NCBI GenBank assembly: GCA_013329215.1
Contig: DUKS01000061.1
Location: 1-40,121, forward strand
Length of the DNA stretch: 40,121 bases
From: Nanobdellota archaeon
Lineage (GTDB): Archaea; Nanobdellota; Nanobdellia; SCGC-AAA011-G17; GW2011-AR17
Direction of reading: 5' to 3'
The position numbers were made by a program, and so were the translations under genes. Below the pieces are notes generated by a model. That model saw only the letters and a list, made by a program, of their open reading frames with translations, ran no database searches and was not told the DNA's origin. Shown piece after piece: positions 17,933 to 24,057 of this stretch (its first letter is position 1; each line of letters starts with the position of its first letter).

Positions 17933-19909
17933 TTACTCTATTACCGGCTGCAATGCCTTTGACGGGTCCTGCAGCGAATCATACGCCTCTTCCATATCTT
18001 CAACAGTCCCGGGCACGTCGCCCGCCGGAACGTAAAATATCACCTTGCTGCCTTCATCAAGCGCCTTCCTTGTTACCTGCCATACTGTTGAAGAGCCGCC
18101 GCTGACAACCTGGTTAAGTGCCATGTCCGGCGTTGATGCGGTTGTGCACCGCTCTTCTTCAAACCCGAGCAGCCCGAGTATGTTCCTTGTCGGCGCCTTA
18201 ATGCAGTGTGTTATTTCCTTGCCTTTTATATTTATCTCAAATCCCTGCGTTATGAGGGTTGTGCTTAAGTCGTGGCTGCCTGCGATAAGCCTTATTTTGC
18301 CTTTTGGCTCAACAAGCGAAGTGCCAAAACCCAGCCCCTCGTTTTCTATATTTATGATAACTGTTTCTGAAGATTCCACGCCCCTTTCAAATCCCTTGTC
18401 CATGACTTTTATCTCGTAATCCATTTCCTTGTACGGCTCAAGCTTTACTGAATAGCTGTCCGGCTGTATTGTGCTGGCTGTTTCCCTGCCGTCATGGAAA
18501 CCTTCTTTGCTTGCAGTCAGCAGTGCATTTGCACACGGCGGAATATCCGCCTCAAGCACCGCCTCGCCTGTGCGCCTGTCTGCCTTTGTTCTGCCCAGAT
18601 TGCACACTGTGCTTACGCATTTCAGGCTTATTTCTGCGTCTGCAACAGGGTTGAGATTGCCGTTTGCATCGGGGCTTAGCGCATATATTTTTGCATGCGC
18701 CGCCTTGTTGCCGCATATCTTGTTCTCGGGCTCCGGAATGTCCAGCGTCCCTTCCCTGTTTTCCCTTGGCTGGTTGTTGTCTATAACTACCATTGTTGCA
18801 AACTGAAACAGGTGCCCGTTTGTGTCTGTCAGCGCCACAAGCAGCGGATACTGGATATCGTATATGAAATTATAATCGTTAATACAGAAAATAGACGTGA
18901 GGAATGCCATTGCGCTGTTCCCCATGCCAGCAAGAGGCTCTGCTGTGAGTATCTCCCCCTCCGAAGGGTAAACCTCCATTTTCACAGGCCATTCCTGCGA
19001 GAATTTGAATCCTGAGCTTATGCTTCCATGCCTGTCTTCAAGCGCATCCCATGCAAAGTATTTGCTGCCTGTGCTGAATGCAGTGCCGCCCAGCTTTATG
19101 AACTGCATGTTTGAGTTAAGCGCTTTCTTAAGCTCGCCCATCACTTTTGATTTTGTCCACACTTTTGGCGCGCATGTAATCTCTGTCCCCGAAAATGGTA
19201 TCCCCTTGTAAACAGCGAGTATGTCTATTGTCTTTTCCTCAAGATAAAAATCATTGCTGTCCCTGCTTATTATTTCTTTTCCTATATTGTACATTTCGCC
19301 TATTCTTGCGTCGACTTTTGCATAGAACTTGGGCAGTCTGTAATTGAAATCCTGTATCTCTATTTTGACAGGGTAGTCCACTGTAAACTGGACCTCTGCG
19401 TCTTTTATGTTGACAGTTGACTTTATCCTTCCCTGTGTCAGGTTGTATTTCTCAAACAGCGTGAAATTCTGCGTGCATTCCCCGAGCCTGCTGTTTACAT
19501 ACTCGGCAAGCGAGGCTTCCATTTCCTTTATAGTGGGTATGCTTGTTTTCTGTATACCGTTCGGCTCTGCATAGAACCAGTATGCAGTCTTCATGCCGCT
19601 GCCCGGTATTATCTCAAGCGTTTTTCCAAACGGGTGCGCAGGTGTCGGCGGTATTTCTGTTGCAGGAATATCGATGTATCCGCCCTGCATCCCGAGCAGG
19701 GTTACGCCGTTATCCGCTATTGACTGCACGCAGGACTGGCCGAAACTGTAGACTTCCATAGCCTTTTCAGGCACAGCCATCGCGAGCAGCCTTTCCTGCT
19801 CCCACTGGTCCGCTGCGGCCCTTGCCCTGAAGAAAATTATCAAAACCGCAAGCGCAACAACAATTATTCCAAAGACTACATAAACTGCAACCTGCCCTCT
19901 TTTTTGCAT
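17933..19909 (-). CDS. KRGQ-type pilin-like membrane-anchored protein
   Basis: A 658-aa protein starting MQKRGQVAVYVVFGIIVVALAVLIIFF. The short basic K-R-G leader, then Gln and an uninterrupted hydrophobic helix, looks like an archaeal class III (type IV prepilin) signal cut after Gly by an EppA/FlaK/PibD-type peptidase; an uncleaved N-terminal anchor is the alternative. The exterior part is mixed alpha/beta. Residues about 400-500 look like a carboxypeptidase-regulatory-like beta sandwich (VADAEISLKCVSTVC...GRTKADRRTGEAVLEADIPP). It heads the operon that encodes the giant protein, with a TATA box 25 nt upstream of its ATG. A second KRGQ protein at 30196 also precedes a large Cys-rich surface gene. 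The function is probably surface assembly; that is inference. Confidence 0.72.
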   Translation of the reverse strand: MQKRGQVAVYVVFGIIVVALAVLIIFFRARAAADQWEQERLLAMAVPEKAMEVYSFGQSCVQSIADNGVTLLGMQGGYIDIPATEIPPTPAHPFGKTLEIIPGSGMKTAYWFYAEPNGIQKTSIPTIKEMEASLAEYVNSRLGECTQNFTLFEKYNLTQGRIKSTVNIKDAEVQFTVDYPVKIEIQDFNYRLPKFYAKVDARIGEMYNIGKEIISRDSNDFYLEEKTIDILAVYKGIPFSGTEITCAPKVWTKSKVMGELKKALNSNMQFIKLGGTAFSTGSKYFAWDALEDRHGSISSGFKFSQEWPVKMEVYPSEGEILTAEPLAGMGNSAMAFLTSIFCINDYNFIYDIQYPLLVALTDTNGHLFQFATMVVIDNNQPRENREGTLDIPEPENKICGNKAAHAKIYALSPDANGNLNPVADAEISLKCVSTVCNLGRTKADRRTGEAVLEADIPPCANALLTASKEGFHDGRETASTIQPDSYSVKLEPYKEMDYEIKVMDKGFERGVESSETVIINIENEGLGFGTSLVEPKGKIRLIAGSHDLSTTLITQGFEINIKGKEITHCIKAPTRNILGLLGFEEERCTTASTPDMALNQVVSGGSSTVWQVTRKALDEGSKVIFYVPAGDVPGTVEDMEEAYDSLQDPSKALQPVIE

Positions 19910-19929
19910 ACTATTTGGAAGTATTAGGG

Positions 19930-19938
19930 TTTTATAAA
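19930..19938 (-). promoter_or_regulatory. TATA box of the giant-protein operon
   Basis: Minus-strand TTTATAAAA centred 25 nt upstream of the ATG at 19909. Confidence 0.55.
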
Positions 19939-19985
19939 TGTTCCGAGGTTTGTCGTCGTGAAAAAGTATTACGGTAAAATAAAAG

Positions 19986-20015
19986 TGAATGGACCCAGCC
20001 AGATTCGAACTGGCG
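19986..20015 (-). repeat. tRNA-Val 3'-end fragment (att-like direct repeat)
   Basis: TGAATGGACCCAGCCAGATTCGAACTGGCG is a 30-nt exact match to 21191-21220, that is the T-arm, acceptor strand and a few flanking nt of tRNA-Val(CAC), in the same orientation. No matching 5' half of a tRNA lies nearby. It sits just past the stop codon of the HD gene, so the pair of copies brackets that gene. It may be the far attachment site of a small integrated element, or a pseudo-tRNA. On the minus strand it is preceded by GC-rich CAGCGGGGCAGGCC. Confidence 0.75.
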
Positions 20016-20101
20016 GCCTGCCCCGCTGAGGAGCATGCGCTATTTCTGCCAGCGTATCTGCTAAAAACACTTCAATGGTTATAGGAAATCCCAAGCAAAA
20101 C

Positions 20102-21136
20102 TTACCTTGCTATCGCATCCAGCGAATTTTTGCCCCAATCCAAATCAGGGTTTGTATAATCAATCTCCCCGCCTTTGATGTAGGGGAGAATTTCAAATAT
20201 GCCGAAGTGCGCTATCTCCTCAATCTTCGGGCGCCTGCATTTCAGCATATAGCTGCCAAAGGAAACAGCTTCCTTGTCAGTGAGCAGCGAAGTTAGAAAC
20301 ACCGGTTCAACTCCGCCAAAATAGTCGCTGCCTGCAAAGTAATCGCAAATCCCGTGTATTATCTGCTCCTGAAGCGAGGTGTCAATATGCGCATAAACAT
20401 CTTTATACATAAACTGCCTTGCCTTTTCAAACTCTTCAAACATTTCGCCTTCGCTGAAGGAAACAAATCCTTTTCTTTTGCTTTCCTCAACAAGCGCGCT
20501 TACAAGGTTATTGACTCTCTTCCTTTGGTTTCTCCCCAGCTTTTTTGTCTTTTCCAGGACTGTTTCCCTGTCTATGTAGCCGTATCTTACTGCATCATCG
20601 GGGTCCGAAACTGTATAAGCTATTTTATCGGCAAAAAGCACTGCATTGTATTCCTGCGGAAGGCCCGGGTCTATGCTGAGCTCGCCGGAGCCCCTTGAAT
20701 GGTTAATCCCGCCTTCAAGTGTTTCATACGACAGGTTGAGCCCTTTGCCTTTTCTTTCGATGTGCTGCGCAATGACAACGCTGTTGACCTCGTGCCTGAA
20801 TGGCTTGCCTCCGATTTTTGTTAATGTCTGTTCGCCTATATGCCCGAATGGCGTATGCCCTATATCATGCACAGCCGCGATTGCCATGCATAAATAAGGG
20901 TTTAAGCCCAGCTGTGTTGCGATTGCCAGTGCGATTGAAACTACTTCCTCGGTGTGGACTAATCTTGTCCTCATGTGCGGGTTGTCAGGCAGGGAAACTA
21001 CCTGCGTTTTAAACGCAAGCCTCCTGTACGCCTTTGATTGTATTATCTTTGTATAGTCATTAAGAAACGGGTCTGCTATTAATGTGTCCTCTTTTTCTTC
21101 ATACCGCCTTCCCTTTGATATGAGATAAGGTTTCAT
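20102..21136 (-). CDS. HD-domain dNTP triphosphohydrolase (dGTPase-like)
   Basis: A 344-aa protein with the dGTPase/SAMHD1-like HD signature: His61 (RTRLVHTEEV), His90-Asp91 (AVHDIGHTPFGHIGE) and Asp170 (NAVLFADKIAY), plus the N-terminal FLNDYTKIIQSKAYRRLAFKTQV block typical of the family. It should hydrolyse dNTPs to nucleoside and triphosphate; substrate range cannot be read from sequence. The length matches the shorter dGTPase group. The gene is alone in its transcription unit, with a TATA box embedded in a 14-bp palindrome 26 nt upstream of the ATG, and lies between an intact tRNA-Val and a copy of that tRNA's 3' end. Related enzymes work in dNTP pool control and, in some hosts, in antiviral defence. 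Confidence 0.9.
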   Translation of the reverse strand: MKPYLISKGRRYEEKEDTLIADPFLNDYTKIIQSKAYRRLAFKTQVVSLPDNPHMRTRLVHTEEVVSIALAIATQLGLNPYLCMAIAAVHDIGHTPFGHIGEQTLTKIGGKPFRHEVNSVVIAQHIERKGKGLNLSYETLEGGINHSRGSGELSIDPGLPQEYNAVLFADKIAYTVSDPDDAVRYGYIDRETVLEKTKKLGRNQRKRVNNLVSALVEESKRKGFVSFSEGEMFEEFEKARQFMYKDVYAHIDTSLQEQIIHGICDYFAGSDYFGGVEPVFLTSLLTDKEAVSFGSYMLKCRRPKIEEIAHFGIFEILPYIKGGEIDYTNPDLDWGKNSLDAIAR

Positions 21137-21155
21137 AAACCGCAGGTAGCATATT

Positions 21156-21169
21156 GGCTTATATAAGCC
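21156..21169 (-). promoter_or_regulatory. Palindromic TATA box of the HD gene
   Basis: GGCTTATATAAGCC is a perfect 14-bp palindrome containing the TATA core, about 26 nt from the ATG. It may double as an operator. Confidence 0.5.
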
Positions 21170-21194
21170 TTTTTATTCTTTTCAGAAAAATGAA

Positions 21195-21267
21195 TGGACC
21201 CAGCCAGATTCGAACTGGCGACCTTCTCCCTGTGAAGGAGACGTCATAGCCGCTAGACTATGGGTCC
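21195..21267 (-). tRNA. tRNA-Val (anticodon CAC)
   Basis: Acceptor GGACCCA/TGGGTCC, anticodon stem TCTCC/GGAGA with loop TTCACAG giving anticodon CAC, variable loop AGGTC, T-arm GCCAG-TTCGAAT-CTGGC, discriminator A. Its last 26 nt plus flank are repeated at 19986-20015. Its 5' half is nearly identical to the neighbouring tRNA-Val(GAC), so the two arose by duplication. Confidence 0.93.
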
Positions 21268-21291
21268 GTGAAAATTATTTGGGATTATGAA

Positions 21292-21364
21292 TGGACCCGG
21301 AGTGATTCGAACACTCGACCTTCTCCCTGTCAAGGAGACGTCATAGCCGCTAGACTACGGGTCC
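21292..21364 (-). tRNA. tRNA-Val (anticodon GAC)
   Basis: Acceptor GGACCCG/CGGGTCC, anticodon stem TCTCC/GGAGA with loop TTGACAG giving GAC (Val, not Asp, because the triplet follows U33), T-arm GAGTG-TTCGAAT-CACTC, discriminator A. No TATA box lies at the usual distance, so it is probably co-transcribed with the tRNA-Thr upstream and the tRNA-Val(CAC) downstream. Confidence 0.93.
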
Positions 21365-21392
21365 ATAATATAAAGCCAAGTTCCCTGAAATT

Positions 21393-21522
21393 CCCAGAGG
21401 GGTTGAAATCACTCGCGTGATTAACCCCTCTGCGACTTCGTATTCGAAACGCCTCATGCGTTTCGGATATCCGAGAATCTCTGATTCTCGAATACTTCGC
21501 TCAGCCCCAGAGGGGAGTTGAA
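21393..21522 (-). repeat. Duplicated tRNA-Thr 3' tail with hairpin-rich spacer
   Basis: Minus-strand TTCAACCCCTCTGGG at 21407-21393 echoes the tRNA-Thr 3' end TTCAACTCCCCTCTGGGG (21522-21505). The copy forms an AGAGGGG/CCCCTCT stem whose loop carries an inserted ATCAC-GCGA-GTGAT hairpin, so it again looks like a T-arm with an expanded loop. The spacer contains CGAAACGC-CTCAT-GCGTTTCG (21445-21465) and CGAGAATC-TCT-GATTCTCG (21472-21490), enclosed by GTATTCG/CGAATAC, forming a three-way junction. No gene is supported here. Confidence 0.7.
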
Positions 21523-21574
21523 CCCCCGACCTGCTGATTACAAGTCAGCCGCGCTACCACTGCGCTACTGGGGC
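21503..21574 (-). tRNA. tRNA-Thr (anticodon UGU)
   Basis: Acceptor GCCCCAG/CTGGGGC, anticodon loop CTTGTAA giving TGT, T-loop TTCAACT, discriminator T, which is usual for archaeal tRNA-Thr. A TATA-like TTTTTAATAA on the minus strand lies about 30 nt upstream (around 21600-21612). It is the first tRNA of a Thr-Val-Val set on this strand. Confidence 0.94.
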
Positions 21575-21665
21575 GGTTAAGCCGCTACTATGAATTATGG
21601 CTTATTAAAAAGGCTTTCGGTTGCGCCGTGAGCCTTTCGGATGCTGACGAGAAAGGCTTTGGGTT

Positions 21666-21697
21666 TTAAAAAGAAAGAAAAAAATAAAAGAATAAAA
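21666..21697 (-). terminator. Oligo-T terminator after the coiled-coil protein gene
   Basis: On the minus strand the stop codon is followed at once by TTTTATTCTTTTATTTTTTTCTTTCTTTTTAA, a T-rich tract of the kind that terminates archaeal RNA polymerase. Confidence 0.6.
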
Positions 21698-23065
21698 TCA
21701 GGCGGATGCTTCGGCAGCATTTGTTTCTGCTTCTATTTCCACATCCTCTGCTTCTGTTGCGGCTGCAAGCTCTGCTATTGCGTTCGCGTCCTTAAGCTTT
21801 AGGAAAATCTGCCTGAGCGCTTCGTTTGCGTCTTTCAGCGCAGCCTTTGCCTCTTCCATGAGGCTTTTCGCTTCTTCCACTTTTGCCGTTTTCTCTTCTT
21901 CCGTAAGCTCTTTTGTCCTTACTTCAAGCAACAGCGAGTGCGCTGACTTGAACTTTTTTTTTGCAGAATCCACCTTTGACTTGAAATCAGCCACAAGCGG
22001 CTCAACGGCTGCCGTGTCTTTGCCGTTTTCAGCCATTCTCTCGAGCACGCGCTCAAGCTTTGCTGAAAGGAATTCAGCTTTCACGATAATGCCTGCAGTT
22101 CTTGCGTTGACAGCATACCAGAGATATGCGTTGACTTTCTGCTTTATTTCTCTCCATGCATCTGCAAGGTTTTTTGCAGCCTCTATTATTTCAGCTTTTG
22201 TCTGCGCGTTTTCAATCTCCTCCTTAATTTCTGTGATCTTTGTGATTTGTGCGTCAAGGAATTCTGCTGCCGCGGCTTCCTCTTTATCACTCACATATTC
22301 GCTTGCGGTGATTTTTTCCTTTGCCTGCTCCAGGTTTGCAAGCACCATCTCTGCCTGCTTTGCAAGCTTTTCTTTTGCAGACGCCCTAATCTCTTCCCTT
22401 GACTTTGCGCAGTCTTCGCTGTCCGGGCTGTCTTTGCATATTCTTTCTGTTTTTGCATTCTCAAGCCTCAGCTTTGCAGCCTCAAGCCCTGCCTTTGCTT
22501 CTGCATATTTCTCTTTTGCAACAACTATCTTTGCCTTTGCAGCTGCTATTTTTGTGCCTTCAATCGCCCTTGCCCTGAAGTTCTTTGCTTTTTCCAGCTT
22601 GCCGAGGATTGTGTCTTTTTTCAGCTCGTTCAGCTCGCCTGCCCTTTCGGCCCTTCTTTCTTCAAACTGTTGCAGCTTTTCCCTGAATTTTGGCGCAAGA
22701 GCTGCGATGTTCTCGAGCCTTTGCTCAAACATTGCCCTGCATTCTTCTTCTGTTTTCCCAGCCTGCCTGCACTTTTCTACTAATTGTGCGACCTGCGCTT
22801 CGTGCCTTGCAAGAAGGCCGTCTTTTGCAGTGATGAGGCGTTCCCTGTTCTCTGCAATATTTTCCCTTGCTTCTTTTATCCGCTCCCTGCCTTCCTTTAT
22901 CCTTTCCCTAAGCGGGGCTGCGCTGCCATCTGCTGTTTCGGCAGCCGTGTCTTCTGTTGGCGCATCTGTGCCGCCATCTGCGCCTGCTGTTTCCTCTGCA
23001 AATGCAGAGGGCACAATGCCGGCGGCAAACAATGCCAGCACAAACAATGCAATTACTTTCTTCAT
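21698..23065 (-). CDS. Secreted long coiled-coil protein, unknown function
   Basis: A 455-aa protein with a clear signal peptide (VIALFVLALFAAGIVPSAFA), a short acidic Ala/Thr/Glu linker (residues about 24-50), then almost continuous charged Ala/Glu/Lys helix to the end (RERIKEGRERIKEARENIAENRERL...). This is predicted coiled coil. Two Cys-containing patches (CRQAGKTEEECRAMF and CKDSPDSEDCAKS) may form disulfides. There is no membrane anchor at the C-terminus. The gene has a strong Shine-Dalgarno (GGAGGA), an unusual structured 5' leader of about 110 nt and a T-rich terminator, which together suggest a highly expressed single-gene unit. Residue composition may simply reflect a structural surface or envelope-spacer protein. 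I do not recognise a family. Confidence 0.75.
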   Translation of the reverse strand: MKKVIALFVLALFAAGIVPSAFAEETAGADGGTDAPTEDTAAETADGSAAPLRERIKEGRERIKEARENIAENRERLITAKDGLLARHEAQVAQLVEKCRQAGKTEEECRAMFEQRLENIAALAPKFREKLQQFEERRAERAGELNELKKDTILGKLEKAKNFRARAIEGTKIAAAKAKIVVAKEKYAEAKAGLEAAKLRLENAKTERICKDSPDSEDCAKSREEIRASAKEKLAKQAEMVLANLEQAKEKITASEYVSDKEEAAAAEFLDAQITKITEIKEEIENAQTKAEIIEAAKNLADAWREIKQKVNAYLWYAVNARTAGIIVKAEFLSAKLERVLERMAENGKDTAAVEPLVADFKSKVDSAKKKFKSAHSLLLEVRTKELTEEEKTAKVEEAKSLMEEAKAALKDANEALRQIFLKLKDANAIAELAAATEAEDVEIEAETNAAEASA

Positions 23066-23157
23066 TTTAGTCCTCCGATGTTTTGGTTTGTAGCTCTTGG
23101 TTATTAGCCGGTTCCTGGTAATGAGTTCTTAGTGCTGCCCTTTGGTTAGCACCCCGG
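23066..23157 (-). promoter_or_regulatory. Structured 5' leader of the coiled-coil gene
   Basis: The leader contains GCCGG...CCGGC as a possible closing stem, an inner hairpin GTGCT-AACCAAAGGGC-AGCAC, and GGAGGA 6 nt before the ATG. It is much longer than the near-zero leaders of neighbouring genes. It could be a cis-regulatory RNA; no known riboswitch class is recognised. Confidence 0.4.
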
Positions 23158-23166
23158 CCTTTAGCT

Positions 23167-23210
23167 AATTGCGCTAATACACTATCGGTGTAGGCGCAAT
23201 TATTTATATA
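23167..23210 (-). promoter_or_regulatory. TATA box with adjoining palindrome (operator-like)
   Basis: TATA core TATATAAATA (23210-23201, minus strand) directly abuts a dyad at 23167-23201: AATTGCGC...GCGCAATT, with an inner TACAC...GTGTA pair. The dyad spans the expected start site about 25 nt downstream of the TATA box, where a bound repressor would block initiation. Confidence 0.5.
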
Positions 23211-23329
23211 CATACTTTCACTTCTGTTATTTTAAAACTTTATACAGGCGCTTAATGCTTTACAGGGGGCAATATCTGCGTTTTGCCGGAAAACAAGCTG
23301 ATTTTGGCCTTATTTGCAGAATAAGAATA

Positions 23330-23337
23330 TTTTTATA
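23330..23337 (+). promoter_or_regulatory. TATA box of the membrane wHTH gene
   Basis: TTTTTATA centred about 25 nt upstream of ATG 23359. It supports that start over the tracked start at 23314, which lies upstream of the promoter. Confidence 0.5.
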
Positions 23338-23358
23338 TGCCCCCCTATATATAATAGC

Positions 23359-24048
23359 ATGATGAGGCAAATACTTATGCTGCTTATGCTGCTGCTGTGC
23401 CTGCAGCCAGCATACGCATCTGTGGTGAGCGGCGCCATATATAATTCAGAGCTTGAGCTGCAGAAAGATGTGAAGCTTGAAATAAATACAGAGCCGCGGC
23501 AGGCATTCATTTCAAAAGACGGGCATTATTCTTTCAATGTGCCTAAAGGCGAATACACGCTTAATGCCTTGTATTTTGAGAGCAATGAGGCGGTTATGGA
23601 AGCGGATGAAGAGTTGTCTGTAGTTGATGACGGGCAGTATACGCTTGACATAATACTGTTTGACGTGCTTGAGCAGGGCGCGGTTGAGGATATTGACATA
23701 GGCCTTTCAGGGCTTGAGGAGCAGGACAACATGCCGCTTTACCTTGCCGCGGGATTCCTTGCAGTGCTTGCTATTGCTGTCGTGCTTGCATTAAGGTTTG
23801 TGAAGAAAAAAACAAAAGAGGCGCAGACTGCTGTTGAATCGCACCTTGCAGGCGGGCCTGATGAATCTCTTCAGAAGATAGTGGCTATAATAAAGGCAGA
23901 AGGCGGAAGAACGACGCAGCTTGAGATAAGAAAGCATTTCCCGCTTTCAGAGGCAAAAGTCAGCCTGATGATAGCTGAGCTTGAAGACAAGAAGATTATA
24001 AGAAAAATAAAAAAAGGAAGAGGAAATATTATTATTCTTAACAGTTAA
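23359..24048 (+). CDS. Membrane-anchored winged-helix regulator (COG2512-like)
   Basis: The track starts at 23314, but the TATA box at 23330 and the signal peptide MMRQILMLLMLLLCLQPAYA place the start at 23359, giving 229 aa. After the signal peptide comes a beta-sandwich region like carboxypeptidase-regulatory domains (VSGAIYNSELELQKDVKLEI...GHYSFNVPKGEYTLNALY). A transmembrane helix follows (LYLAAGFLAVLAIAVVLALRFV), then a cytoplasmic C-terminal wHTH (ESLQKIVAIIKAEGGRTTQLEIRKHFPLSEAKVSLMIAELEDKKIIRKIKKGRGNIIIL) with the wing basic and glycine-rich. This is the layout of the archaeal predicted membrane-associated regulators of COG2512. It likely senses something outside and binds DNA inside. 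It is divergent from the coiled-coil gene and convergent with the Cys-rich gene, both possible targets. Confidence 0.8.
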   Translation: MMRQILMLLMLLLCLQPAYASVVSGAIYNSELELQKDVKLEINTEPRQAFISKDGHYSFNVPKGEYTLNALYFESNEAVMEADEELSVVDDGQYTLDIILFDVLEQGAVEDIDIGLSGLEEQDNMPLYLAAGFLAVLAIAVVLALRFVKKKTKEAQTAVESHLAGGPDESLQKIVAIIKAEGGRTTQLEIRKHFPLSEAKVSLMIAELEDKKIIRKIKKGRGNIIILNS

Positions 24049-24057
24049 ATCCTATCC

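Noticed and set aside
21292-21364. Reading the tRNA with GAC as tRNA-Asp
   Set aside because: GAC is the anticodon itself (after U33), which decodes GUC, a Val codon; tRNA-Asp would carry GUC in the loop.
21858-23093. 411-aa plus-strand ORF opposite the coiled-coil gene
   Set aside because: It is a Ser/Ala/Phe-rich antisense shadow of a low-complexity Ala/Glu/Lys-rich gene that has a signal peptide, a ribosome-binding site, a promoter and a terminator on the minus strand.
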